From Streptomyces showdoensis (GTDB lineage: Bacteria > Actinomycetota > Actinomycetes > Streptomycetales > Streptomycetaceae): a DNA stretch of 64,000 nt. This document shows positions 43,155 through 52,554 of this stretch, one piece after another (the stretch's first letter is position 1; each line of letters starts with the position of its first letter). The stretch lies in NCBI RefSeq assembly GCF_039535475.1, contig NZ_BAAAXG010000029.1, positions 104,677-168,676 of the forward strand, written 5' to 3'. Below the pieces are notes generated by a model. It had not been told where the DNA came from. It saw only the letters and a list, made by a program, of their open reading frames with translations, and did not search any database. Position numbers and translations under genes: made by a program.

Positions 43155-44417
43155 ATGAAGGTCCCGCCCCGGACGCGGCGCGCGCTCACCCGCGTGGCCC
43201 GAGACACGTCATTCCTCGCCCTGGGGGCACCGCTCCATCTCCTCCTGGGCTTCCTGCTGTTCGTGTTCTCCGGCCTTCTGTGGGAGACCGTCGGAGGCGG
43301 CGACGCCGACGCTCCGGTGATCATGGGCCTCGTCGTCGTGCTCGCGGTCCTGGCCGTGCCCGCGCTGACGGTCGCCCAGATATGGCGCTTCCGGCGACTG
43401 CTCGGCATCGACATACCGCGCCCCGGACCGCGGCGGGTGCTTCGCCAGGCCGGCTACCACTGCTTCACCGGCCTGCTGCTCGGCGCGCTCGAAGTGCTGC
43501 TGCTGGCGCTGCTGGTGGCGGGGGTGGCCGCCGCCACGGTGTACGTGTGGATCTGGGCGGTGCCCTGGGAGTGGCGGATCCAGCACCACGGGTACAGCAG
43601 CCAGGCGTTCTACGTGACGGTGGCAGGGCTCGGCGCGCTCGCCGCGGTGCCGGCCTGCGCCGAGGCGCTGGTGCGCGTGGAGACCCACCTCGGGCCCCGG
43701 CTGTTGGGGCCCGACGAGAGCGAGGACCTGGCGCGGCGGGTCGCCGACCTGACCGAGAGCCGGGCCGGGGCCGTCGACGCCGCGGATGCCGAACGGCGCC
43801 GTATCGAGCGGGATCTGCATGACGGCGCCCAGCAGCGACTGGTGTCGCTCGCGCTCAACCTGGGGATCGCCAAAGCCACGTTGAAGGATCTGCCGCCCGA
43901 GGCGCGGGCCGTCATCGAGGCGGCCCACCAGGAGGCGAAGGAGGCGATCGAGGAGCTCGGCAACCTCGTGCGCGGACTGCATCCGGCGGTCCTGGACGAA
44001 CTGGGCCTCGACGCCGCCCTGTCCGGGCTCGCGGCGAGGTCGCCGCTGCCGGTGCGGCTGCGGGTCGACCTGCCGCCCCGTCGGACGGGCGCGCAGGGCG
44101 GGGAGCCGGGATCGGGGGACGGCGAGCGGGCGGCGTCCGCCGTCGAGGCCGTCGCCTACTTCGTGGTCTCCGAGGCGCTGACGAACGTCGCCAAGCACGC
44201 GCGGGAGGCGACCCGGGCGGATGTGACGGTCACCCGCCTGGGCGCGATACTGCGGGTGGTGATCGCCGACGACGGGGTGGGCGGGGCCGATCCGTCCAGG
44301 GGAAGCGGTCTGCGGGGGCTCGCCCAGCGCGTGCGGTCCGTGGACGGGACATTCCGGATGAGCAGTCCCGTGGGGGGACCGACCATGATGAGCGTGGAGT
44401 TGCCGTGCCCGACGTGA
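43155..44417 (+). CDS. sensor histidine kinase, NarL/HisKA_3 type
   Basis: A 420-residue membrane kinase. Four hydrophobic spans occupy residues about 20-175 (LHLLLGFLLFVFSGLLW, VIMGLVVVLAVLAVPALTV, LLLGALEVLLLALLVAGVAA, FYVTVAGLGALAAVPA). Dimerisation and phospho-acceptor motif ERRRIERDLHDGAQQRLVSL follows near 220, then the ATPase with FVVSEALTNVAKHA (N box) and IADDGVGGADPSRGSGLRGL (G boxes). There is no large outside domain, so it probably senses membrane state. It overlaps the response-regulator gene by 13 nt. Confidence 0.93.
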   Translation: MKVPPRTRRALTRVARDTSFLALGAPLHLLLGFLLFVFSGLLWETVGGGDADAPVIMGLVVVLAVLAVPALTVAQIWRFRRLLGIDIPRPGPRRVLRQAGYHCFTGLLLGALEVLLLALLVAGVAAATVYVWIWAVPWEWRIQHHGYSSQAFYVTVAGLGALAAVPACAEALVRVETHLGPRLLGPDESEDLARRVADLTESRAGAVDAADAERRRIERDLHDGAQQRLVSLALNLGIAKATLKDLPPEARAVIEAAHQEAKEAIEELGNLVRGLHPAVLDELGLDAALSGLAARSPLPVRLRVDLPPRRTGAQGGEPGSGDGERAASAVEAVAYFVVSEALTNVAKHAREATRADVTVTRLGAILRVVIADDGVGGADPSRGSGLRGLAQRVRSVDGTFRMSSPVGGPTMMSVELPCPT

Positions 44418-45064
44418 GGCGTGCCGTGATCGCCGAGGATTCCGTGCTGCTGCGGATCGGCCTGGTCAAGGTGGTGGAGATGGCCGGCTTCGAGGTGGCG
44501 GCCGAGGCGGGCGACGCCCAGGGGCTGCTGGCCGCCGTGGCGGAGCACCGGCCCGATCTCGCCGTCGTGGACGTCCGGATGCCGCCCGGCTTCACGGACG
44601 AGGGGGTGCGCGCCGCCCTCTCGATCCGCAGGGACCGGCCGGAGACCGCCGTGCTGCTGCTCTCCCAGTACGTCGAGGAGCGCTACGCGGCCGAGCTGCT
44701 CGCCACCAACACGAGCGGTGTCGGCTATCTCCTGAAGCAACGGGTGGCGGACGTCGAGGAGTTCGTCGACGCGCTGCGGCGGGTGGCCGACGGCGGCACC
44801 GCGCTCGACCCGCAGGTCGTGGCGCAGCTGCTGGTCCGCAGGCCGAGCGATCCGCTGGAGCGGCTGACGGCCCGCGAGCGGGACGTCCTCGCCCTGATGG
44901 CCGAGGGCCGCTCCAACGCGGGCATCGCCGGGCAGCTGGTGGTCAGCGAGAGCGCCGTCGCCAAGCACATCAACAGCATCCTCGCCAAGCTGGACCTCCC
45001 CCGGGCGGACGCCGACCACCGCCGGGTGCTGGCGGTGCTGCGGTTCCTGGGAGTGGCGGGCTGA
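44405..45064 (+). CDS. LuxR-type response regulator
   Basis: 219 residues. Receiver: acidic pair in VIAEDSVLLRIGL, phospho-Asp in LAVVDVRMPP near 52, Thr/Ser in LLLSQYVEERY and Lys in GYLLKQRVADVEEF. C-terminal LuxR HTH: LTARERDVLALMAEGRSNAG, IAGQLVVSESAVAKHINSI. GTG 44405 lies inside the kinase gene end, so expression is coupled. It is the cognate partner of the kinase. Confidence 0.94.
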   Translation: MPDVRRAVIAEDSVLLRIGLVKVVEMAGFEVAAEAGDAQGLLAAVAEHRPDLAVVDVRMPPGFTDEGVRAALSIRRDRPETAVLLLSQYVEERYAAELLATNTSGVGYLLKQRVADVEEFVDALRRVADGGTALDPQVVAQLLVRRPSDPLERLTARERDVLALMAEGRSNAGIAGQLVVSESAVAKHINSILAKLDLPRADADHRRVLAVLRFLGVAG

Positions 45065-45172
45065 CGTTCTCCTCCCCCCGCCCTCACCACGTCCGCCACC
45101 CCGAGTAGGGCCGGAGCGTCCCGTCGCCCCGGCGTTCGTCTTCACACCGGCCAGGACCGGCGCGGCGAGCGC

Positions 45173-45255
45173 CCGTCGTCCGTTCCCTCGCCCATCCCGC
45201 CATCCGTTCCGCAGCCCGTTCCCTAGCCCGTTCCGCCATCCGTTCCGCCGCCAGG
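45173..45255. repeat. CCGTTCC-based tandem repeats
   Basis: Six variants of a roughly 12-bp unit (CCGTTCCGCCAT, CCGTTCCGCAGC, CCGTTCCCTAGC) lie in the intergenic region between the response regulator and the MBL hydrolase, which are convergent. Confidence 0.75.
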
Positions 45256-45330
45256 GACGTCCCGAACTGCGCCACACGGCTCCGGCCCGCTACGGCCGGC
45301 TCCGAGCAACTCCAGCCGGCCGAACCGCCG

Positions 45331-46119
45331 TCAGTCACGCTCGCCCAGGTCCAGGCGGTCGGCCAGGCCCGCGGCGGCGAAGGCCGCGATCACCTCGTCA
45401 CGGCCCTCGGTGAAGTGGGCCCAGCTGTCGTAGTGGACGGGGACGACCCGGCGGGCGTCGAGGATCACGGCCGCCTCGGCGGCCTGGGCGCTGTCCAGGA
45501 CGATGGTCGCGCCGTCGAAGAGGACGGGGAAGCGGGGTGCGCCGGCGAAGAGGACGGCGGTGTCGACGGGGGCGAAACGCACGGCGGTCTCCTTGACCAG
45601 GTCGAGGGAGGCGTTGTCGCCGCTGACGTAGACCGTGGGAAGTCCTTCGCCGGTCAGGACGAAGCCGACGACCTGACCGACTATCGGCTCGATCGCCTCG
45701 CGTGCGCCGGGACCGTGGAGGGCGGGCACGGCGGTGACGGTGACGGTGCCGCCGCCGGGGCGGTCCAGGTCGACGGACTCCCAGTCGGCCAGGCCCTTGG
45801 CCCGGTCGCCGAGGCGCTGCCCGCCACCGGGGGTGGTGAGGGTGAGCGGGACGTCGGCGAGCAGGGCCCGGCCGGAGGTGTCCAGGTTGTCGGGGTGCTC
45901 GTCGTGGGAGAGCAGGACCACGTCGACGCGGCCCAGGTCGGCGGGGGTGCCGGCGGCGGGGGCCGTCTTGACCAGGGGGCCGGCGGGCGTCGGGTACTCG
46001 CCGGGGGCGTCGAAGGTCGGGTCGGTCAGGAAGCGCAGGCCGCCGTACTCGAAGAGGGCGGTCGGGCCGCCGAAGACGCGGACGGGGAACTGCTCTCCGA
46101 CGGGGCTGGTGACAGACAT
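45331..46119 (-). CDS. MBL-fold metallo-hydrolase, UlaG-like
   Basis: A 262-residue metallo-beta-lactamase fold protein. The metal motif is VVLLSHDEHPDNLD (HxHxDN form), and later ligands are in PALHGPG, VYVSGDNASLD and VVPVHYDSWAHF. This pattern is that of UlaG/YcbJ-like hydrolases rather than beta-lactamases. The substrate is unknown. It is divergent from the CGNR-type regulator across an 81-bp region containing repeated TCACGG elements, and is its likely target. Confidence 0.88.
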   Translation of the reverse strand: MSVTSPVGEQFPVRVFGGPTALFEYGGLRFLTDPTFDAPGEYPTPAGPLVKTAPAAGTPADLGRVDVVLLSHDEHPDNLDTSGRALLADVPLTLTTPGGGQRLGDRAKGLADWESVDLDRPGGGTVTVTAVPALHGPGAREAIEPIVGQVVGFVLTGEGLPTVYVSGDNASLDLVKETAVRFAPVDTAVLFAGAPRFPVLFDGATIVLDSAQAAEAAVILDARRVVPVHYDSWAHFTEGRDEVIAAFAAAGLADRLDLGERD

Positions 46120-46125
46120 GAGAAC

Positions 46126-46175
46126 CTCACGGATAGGGAGCTCGTAAACCGTGACAGTAGAGGCGTCTCACGGAT
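46126..46175. promoter_or_regulatory. repeated TCACGG half-sites between MBL and CGNR genes
   Basis: CTCACGGAT occurs at 46126-46134 and 46167-46175 as a direct repeat, with the inverted half-site CCGTGA at 46149-46154 between them. A candidate operator for the CGNR regulator on both genes. Confidence 0.55.
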
Positions 46176-46200
46176 CGACGCAACCCGTACCATGAGAGAC

Positions 46201-46797
46201 ATGAAGGAGACCGCGACCACCGAACCGCTGCCGCCCGCACCCGGCGCCGAGCGCTACCCCGCCCTCGACCTGGCCAACAGCGCGGTCGCGCTGCCCAATG
46301 GGCAGTTCGCCGATCTCCTCGCCACCCCGGCCGGCGCCGAAGAGTGGCTCGTCGACCGCGGCCTCGCCCCGGTGGACACCGGCATGAGGGAGCTGTGCGC
46401 CGGCCTGCTGCGCTCTCTGCGCGAACAGGTCCGCGCCCTGCTCGGCGCCCATGTCGCCGGTGCCCCGGCCCCCGCCCAGGCGCTGACCGCCGTCAACGAC
46501 GCGCTGACGCGGGCCCCGTCGGCCGCCCTGCTCCACTGGGACCCGGACCGCGGCCACTACCGGGAGGCGGCCCACCCCGTCACCCAGATCGTCGAGCACG
46601 CGCTCGCCGTCCTCGCCGCCGACGCGGCCGACCTGCTCACCGGTCCCGACGCCGACCGGCTCACCGCCTGCGGCTCTCCCCCGTGCACCCGCTACCTGTT
46701 GCGGCACGGCCGCCGCCACTGGTGCTCCGTCCGATGCGGCGACCGCGCCCGCGCTGCCCGCGCCTACGCCCGCCGCACCCGGTCCGGCCAGGACTGA
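46201..46797 (+). CDS. ABATE/CGNR zinc-finger regulator
   Basis: 198 residues from ATG 46201 (GAGAG just upstream; ATG 46192 is in frame). The N-terminal ABATE part reads YPALDLANSAVALPNGQFAD. The C-terminal CGNR-type finger reads CGSPPCTRYLLRHGRRHWCS and CGDRARAARAYARR, supplying the four Cys. In this copy CGNR is CGDR. These proteins are treated as stress-linked DNA-binding regulators in actinobacteria. It is divergent from the MBL hydrolase. Confidence 0.88.
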   Translation: MKETATTEPLPPAPGAERYPALDLANSAVALPNGQFADLLATPAGAEEWLVDRGLAPVDTGMRELCAGLLRSLREQVRALLGAHVAGAPAPAQALTAVNDALTRAPSAALLHWDPDRGHYREAAHPVTQIVEHALAVLAADAADLLTGPDADRLTACGSPPCTRYLLRHGRRHWCSVRCGDRARAARAYARRTRSGQD

Positions 46798-47020
46798 CCG
46801 CGCCGGTCACAGCGGACCCGGCCCCCACACAGGCGTCGGCCCCTAAAGGCTTCGGCCCGTACAGGCCGGCGTTCGTGAGCCCGACGCCGTCGTTCGGCGG
46901 CCGGGCGCCGGCACCTGTCTCCTGGCGGGGCACCCGGCCGCGACGGCGGGCCCGGTCGTACGGATCAGACGGTGCGGGTCAGACCGTACCGGCCGGGCCT
47001 ACCGGGGGGGGCGGTACGGA

Positions 47021-48424
47021 TCAGGCGGTGCGGTCGGCGGCGAGCTGGGCGGCCAGGGCGGGGATGCCGAGCGCCTGCTCGTCGGAGGGCGTGGCCTGGT
47101 ACAGCTTGTTGGTCAGCTGGTGCGGATCGCCGACCAGGTCGTAGTACTCGCGGAACTTCACCTGCCCGGTGCCGGAGACCGTGCCGTTCCCGTCCGTCGT
47201 CAGGTCGTAGTACTCGGTGTACTGCTTGTCCTTGGCAACGTAGGAGGACCAGGTCGGCACGCCGCCGGCGGCGGTGCCCTGCTTCCACCACTCCACGAGG
47301 AGGTGGTCGCGGCTGTACGAGGAGAGCAGCGACCTGCCGTCCTGCGGGGCGCTCGGGGTGATGCCCGCCGCGTCGAGGATGGTGGGGGCGATGTCGATGT
47401 TCGCGACGATGCGGTCGTCCACGGTGCCCGCCCCGAGCCCGCCGGCCGGCCAGGACAGGTAGAAGGGCACCTCGTGGGCCGGTCGGTAGGGCACCGACTT
47501 GGCGGTCCAGCCGTGGTCGCCCCAGCTGAAGCCGTTGTCCCCGATGTAGATGACGAGCGTGTTGTCGAGCTGCCCCAGGTCCTGGAGCCTGTCCTTGAAC
47601 GCCTGGACGGCGTCGTCGACGGACAGCAGCGTGCGCAGCTGCTCGGCGCGGATGTTCCGGCCGTCGGCGAGGGTGCCGGTGGCGTTCTTGATGTACCCGG
47701 GCTTGTCGGAGCGGTCGCCCTCGGGGACGGAGGGCCGCCCGTTCCAGTCCGGGACGGGGGTGCCGGCGTACTTCGCCTCGGGGGTGCGCGGGCCGTGCGA
47801 GGCGTACGGGGTGACGTACGCGAACCACGGGCGGGGGTCGGTGGCGGCCTTGTCGAGGAACTTCAGGGTGCGGTTCTTCACGATGGTGGTCGTGTAGCCG
47901 TTGATCGTCTGGACGGTGCCGTCCACGTTCCACCGGGCGTCGACGTACCCGGGCTGGAGCAGGGCGAACTCCTCGAAGTGCGGCGGGTTCTCCGCCAGCG
48001 TCCACGAGTTCAGGTACTTGCCGAACAGGCCGGTGCGGTAGCCCGCCTGCGCGAGGTACTTCTGCACGGTGGTGCTCTGGTCGAGCGCGTACGAGGCCTT
48101 GTTGTTGCGCACGCCGTGGTGGTGGGCGTGCCGGCCCGAGAACACGCTGGAGCGCGACGGGGCGCACAGCGGGGTGGCGACGTGCCCGTTCGTGAACTTC
48201 ACGCCCTGGTCGGCGAGCCAGGCGAGGGTCTTGGGCAGGGCCCACTCGGTGTGCTTCGGCTGGTCGTCGGTCACGATCAGCAGGATGTTCGGGCGGCCCG
48301 CGGCAGCAGCGGGGCCGGCTCCGGCGACCTGTGCGAGGGCGGGCACGGCGGTGGCTGCCGCCACCGCGGCGGCGCCTCCGATGAAGCCGCGGCGGCTCAC
48401 CGGGGGGCGTCGGTTCTCGCTCAT
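47021..48424 (-). CDS. Tat-exported sulfatase
   Basis: A 467-residue arylsulfatase-family enzyme. A Tat signal is present: PVSRRGFIGG and a hydrophobic stretch to PALAQVAGA. NILLIVTDDQPKHTEW carries metal-binding Asp residues. ATPLCAPSRSSVFSGR holds the CxPSR motif whose Cys becomes formylglycine, and YIGDNGFSWGDHGW supplies further metal ligands. ATG 48424 is chosen because AGGAGGA is 9 nt away from it but directly abuts the earlier ATG at 48433. A formylglycine-generating enzyme is needed from elsewhere. Substrate unknown; possibly sulfate scavenging. Confidence 0.93.
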   Translation of the reverse strand: MSENRRPPVSRRGFIGGAAAVAAATAVPALAQVAGAGPAAAAGRPNILLIVTDDQPKHTEWALPKTLAWLADQGVKFTNGHVATPLCAPSRSSVFSGRHAHHHGVRNNKASYALDQSTTVQKYLAQAGYRTGLFGKYLNSWTLAENPPHFEEFALLQPGYVDARWNVDGTVQTINGYTTTIVKNRTLKFLDKAATDPRPWFAYVTPYASHGPRTPEAKYAGTPVPDWNGRPSVPEGDRSDKPGYIKNATGTLADGRNIRAEQLRTLLSVDDAVQAFKDRLQDLGQLDNTLVIYIGDNGFSWGDHGWTAKSVPYRPAHEVPFYLSWPAGGLGAGTVDDRIVANIDIAPTILDAAGITPSAPQDGRSLLSSYSRDHLLVEWWKQGTAAGGVPTWSSYVAKDKQYTEYYDLTTDGNGTVSGTGQVKFREYYDLVGDPHQLTNKLYQATPSDEQALGIPALAAQLAADRTA

Positions 48425-48866
48425 GATGTCCATTCCTCCTGGGTGCGTCTGGGTCGGGGCACGCGCGGACGCCTGGGGCGGGGCGGGCTGGGGCGAGCAG
48501 GCCGGCACACAGGCAAATTCAGTCATGGGCATGACATGCGCTGCCGGGGAGCCTGCCTTCCGGGCACGCGACCGCGCGTGGGCGCACGGCGGACGGACGG
48601 CTGCGGGAGCCGTGCGGCGGCCGTGCGGTGGCCGTACGTACGGGAAGGGAAGAGACGGGAGTCAGGCGGGTGCCGCCAGGTGGGGATCCCGTGGGGGAAC
48701 GGGGCGCGTCAGCGCGCCGGGGCGACCGTACACAGGGCGCTCGCCAGGTGCCCTTGGTCGACGTGGCGGCGCGCAGTGAGGATTCCTGCTGCCATGACGA
48801 AGAGCGTAGGCCGAGCGGAACGGCGGTTCCATGTACGGCAGATGAAATGGCCCGCCCGGGGAGGCG
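48425..48866. other. 442-bp gap upstream of the sulfatase
   Basis: Holds the ribosome site and promoter region of the sulfatase and the area past the DUF7144 stop. No open frame with convincing coding character was found. A GTACGTAC palindrome-like stretch lies near 48635. Nothing else recognised. Confidence 0.5.
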
Positions 48867-49322
48867 TCAGCTCGCCGTGGTCCGGCTGCCCGGGTCGTCC
48901 AGGCTGCTGGCCAGCGCCCAGATCACGAACACGTCGATCGCCATCAGCAGGATCGACCAGAACGGCGAGTACGGCAGGAAGAGGAACTGTGCGAGCAGGC
49001 TGAGCGAGACGAGGAGCAGGCCCGCGAAGCGTGCCCAGGTCCGGCCCTTCAGCAGGCCCGCACCGGTGAGGGCGACGAGCGCGCCGAGGACGATGTGGAT
49101 CCAGCCCCAGCCGGTGAGGTTCAGCTCGTACACGTACGTGCCGATGCGGGTGTACACCTCGTTCTCGGCCACGGCGGCGATGCCCTGCAGGACCGCGAGG
49201 ATGCCGCTGCACAGCATCAGCACCGCCGCGAACATCACCCCGCCGGCCACCCAGCCCCTGCTGTCCTGGCTGTTCCGGCCGCCCCCGGGCGTCCCTGACG
49301 GCTGCGCTGCCTGCTGGCCCAT
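48867..49322 (-). CDS. DUF7144 family membrane protein
   Basis: 151 residues from ATG 49322 (GAAGGGA upstream). After a Gly/Gln-rich start there are four spans: GWVAGGVMFAAVLMLCSGIL, GWGWIHIVLGALVALTGAGL, WARFAGLLLVSLSLLAQFLF, SPFWSILLMAIDVFVIWALA. The TGWGWIH and YSPFWS motifs are typical of this actinobacterial family, of unknown function. A single-gene unit. Confidence 0.85.
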   Translation of the reverse strand: MGQQAAQPSGTPGGGRNSQDSRGWVAGGVMFAAVLMLCSGILAVLQGIAAVAENEVYTRIGTYVYELNLTGWGWIHIVLGALVALTGAGLLKGRTWARFAGLLLVSLSLLAQFLFLPYSPFWSILLMAIDVFVIWALASSLDDPGSRTTAS

Positions 49323-49487
49323 GCCCGTGTTCCCTTCTGGTGCTCCTGCTTCGAGCGTCCTCGGGGAGCCGCCTCCGAACCACATGGAATCCGCCGAACA
49401 GGTGATCCCGCGTCATGGGGTGGGAGGGCGTTCGGGTACGGGCGTGGCTCCGACGGTCATGCCGACCGCGATCACCGCCACGTTCAC

Positions 49488-49551
49488 GATCACGACGCGA
49501 CCACGACCGCGACCACGATCACGACGCGACCGCGACCACGACCAGCTTCGG
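49488..49551. repeat. 6-bp microsatellite-like CGACCR/CACGAT repeats
   Basis: About ten six-base units (CGACCA, CGACCG, CGATCA, CGACGC) lie between the Clp-N gene end and the DUF7144 start. Confidence 0.75.
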
Positions 49552-49595
49552 CAGACGGCCGTGGATGATGTCGCCGCGCCCGCCCGTCGCTTCCG

Positions 49596-50063
49596 TCAGG
49601 ACTCCGGATGGGCCGACCGCCGGCGCACCCGCACCGGGTCCACGCCCAGCGCCGCGAGGAGTTCGGCGGCGGGATCCGGCAGCGCGCAGTCCAGCAAGGA
49701 CTCCAGGACGGCTTCGGTGGTACGGGGCCGCTTGCCCGCGCCGGGGCTCACGACGGCTCTGGCGTTGGAGGTCAGCGAGCCGACGCTGAGCGGCGGGCGG
49801 CTGCTCGTCGGGTTGACCGCGCCGGGGTACGCGTGGTCGGTGCGGATGCCCACGGCGGCCAGCGCGGCGCGGTCGAGGGCATCGAGCGCGGCGCGCGCCT
49901 GTTCGAGCGTGACGCCGAGGATCCGGGCCTGAGTCTCGTCGTGGAGCAGTCCGAGCAGGAGGTGTTCGGTCCCGAGACGGCGGTCGCCGCGCCGCCAGGC
50001 CTCGTCGAGGGCCGCCTTCATCACGGTGCCGAGCGGGCCCCTGTCCAGCAGTCGGTCGAACAC
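49596..50063 (-). CDS. Clp N-terminal domain protein
   Basis: 155 residues holding two Clp-N repeats and no ATPase domain. The first half reads LGTVMKAALDEAWRRGDRRL, GTEHLLLGLLHDETQARILG, typical of the ClpA/ClpC N-domain. The second half (TTEAVLESLLDCALPDPAAE) is a diverged repeat. GTG 50063 is taken as start because GGAGG lies 8 nt upstream inside the end of the HTH gene, so both are translated together. Free Clp-N proteins may act as adaptors or stress factors; function is not known here. Confidence 0.85.
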   Translation of the reverse strand: MFDRLLDRGPLGTVMKAALDEAWRRGDRRLGTEHLLLGLLHDETQARILGVTLEQARAALDALDRAALAAVGIRTDHAYPGAVNPTSSRPPLSVGSLTSNARAVVSPGAGKRPRTTEAVLESLLDCALPDPAAELLAALGVDPVRVRRRSAHPES

Positions 50064-50068
50064 GCCGG

Positions 50069-50272
50069 TCACCTCCGGTACTTGCTGTGGACGGATTGAC
50101 GGGAGACGCCCAGGGCGTCGCCGATCTGCTCCCAGGACCAGCCCTGGGAGCGGGCGTGGTCGACCGCCGCCGATTCGATCTGCTCGGCCAGCCGGTGCAG
50201 GGCCTGGGCGGCCCGCAGGCCGGTGGCGGGGTCGGCGGCGCCGACGCGGTCGGTCAGGGTGAGGTCCTTCAT
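50069..50272 (-). CDS. small HTH regulator, autoregulated
   Basis: 67 residues: MKDLTLTDRVGAADPATG, ALHRLAEQIESAAVDHARS, and the helix-turn-helix GWSWEQIGDALGVSRQSVHS with KYRR at the end. It precedes the Clp-N gene by 5 bp between stop and start. Its own promoter is packed with two palindromes, and the predicted transcript starts at or next to the ATG. It is most likely the repressor of this two-gene operon. Confidence 0.87.
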   Translation of the reverse strand: MKDLTLTDRVGAADPATGLRAAQALHRLAEQIESAAVDHARSQGWSWEQIGDALGVSRQSVHSKYRR

Positions 50273-50275
50273 ATA

Positions 50276-50320
50276 TGTCAGTCTGGGCTGACACCACGGC
50301 GCTGTCAACCCAGACTGACA
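50276..50320 (-). promoter_or_regulatory. promoter with paired TGTCAR-N6-CTGACA operators, leaderless start
   Basis: Two 18-bp palindromes, TGTCAGTCTGGGCTGACA (50276-50293) and TGTCAACCCAGACTGACA (50303-50320), lie 27 bp centre to centre. Together they make a larger inverted repeat (TGTCAGTCTGGG with its complement). Minus-strand -35 TTGACA (50308-50303) and -10-like CAGACT (50285-50280) with a 17-bp spacer lie inside them. The ATG at 50272 is only 7 bases past the -10, implying leaderless mRNA. Confidence 0.78.
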
Positions 50321-50574
50321 CGCCGGAGCGCGGAGCGCCCGACGCGGTGTTCCTGCCGGCCCTCTCCCAGGCCCCGGCAGTTGCCTCGGATGCGCGCCGA
50401 TCACCGATCCGGCGTCGCCGCGCAGCGCTGACGGCGAGCATGGTCCGCACCGTTCGCCGACGGTGCGTTTTCTCCGGTGTGCGTGTCGCACGCGTCCGCG
50501 ACATCCGCCCCCCATCAGTCGCCGGGGAGCCGCCACGAGGGCGCGGCGGGACAGGGGCGGAGGTGCGGCGCCGG

Positions 50575-51729
<1,155 letters not shown>

Positions 51730-51733
<4 letters not shown>

Positions 51734-52395
51734 GGGGTGCTCCGCAGTTCCGCGATGACCGTGCGGATGTCGGTGCGCGGCCCCCGGTTGTAGGGGAGCT
51801 TGGAGAGCAGGACGCCCATGGCGCAGGAGTTGCTGAGCGCCGCGTACGTCAGGCCGGCGCCGATCGCGGTGCCGACCAGGTGCGCGCCGGGCACGAACAC
51901 GCCGACGAGACCGGTGACGAGCACGATCGAGCCGGCGACCAGCCGGACCTGGCGCTCCATGTCCCACCGCTCGGCACCCCGGTTCGCGGGGCCTCCGGCC
52001 GCCTCCCAGGCGTTCATGCCGCCTTCGAGCACGCGGAGGTTCGGCAGGCCCGCCTCGGCGAGGGCCTTCTCGGCCTGGGCGGCACGGGCGCCGGAGCGGC
52101 AGACGAGCACGACCTCCTCGTCGAGGTGGGACAGCAGCTCGGCGCGGTGCTCGCGCAGGGTGGCGAGGGGCACGTTGTACGAGCCGGGTATGTGCACGGT
52201 CCGGAACTCGCCTGGGGTCCGCACGTCGAGCAGGCGCGGCGCACGCCCTTCACGGACGAGCGCGTGGAGGACGGCGGGGGCGATCGAGGAGTTCCTCCCG
52301 GGCTCCTCTCGGCTCGCGGAGCCCTGGGGGCTCTCGGGCTTCGCAGGGTTCGCGGGGTTCGCAGGGCTCGCGGGGTTCGCGCGGCTCTCGGTCAT
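51730..52395 (-). CDS. membrane-anchored rhodanese (YgaP-like)
   Basis: 221 residues. After a repetitive PANPANPAKP start, a rhodanese domain runs from about 38 to 135 with the catalytic loop VCRSGARA (Cys near 98). Then a DUF2892-type pair of spans follows (VAGSIVLVTGLVGVFVPGAH, IGAGLTYAALSNSCAMGVLL) with a further Cys. The layout is that of YgaP, an inner-membrane sulfurtransferase. It overlaps TauE by 4 nt and is preceded by CstR operator 2, so it begins one controlled transcript. Confidence 0.9.
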
Positions 52396-52419
52396 GCGTG
52401 GCTCCTGTTCAGAGGGGAA

Positions 52420-52435
52420 ATACCCAGGGGGGTAT
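52420..52435 (-). promoter_or_regulatory. CstR operator 2, before the rhodanese
   Basis: ATACCCAGGGGGGTAT, same 16-bp frame as operator 1 with the outer ATACCC/GGGTAT kept. Centred about 33 bp upstream of the rhodanese start. Confidence 0.8.
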
Positions 52436-52473
52436 TTCCGGGGGTGTAGGGGGCCCCGGGATCCCGTGGGCGA

Positions 52474-52531
52474 GGAAGGGGGCGGTACGGGACGGGGATC
52501 AACGGAAGGGGGCGGTACGGGACGGGGATCA
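52474..52531. repeat. 28-bp direct repeat (two copies)
   Basis: A 28-base unit starting GGAAGGGGGCGGTACGGGAC is repeated exactly at 52474-52501 and 52504-52531 with two bases between. It lies between the CstB-like stop and operator 2, so it may affect read-through between the two transcripts. Confidence 0.85.
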
Positions 52532-52554
52532 GGCGTCCCCCTCCCGACGGCCGG

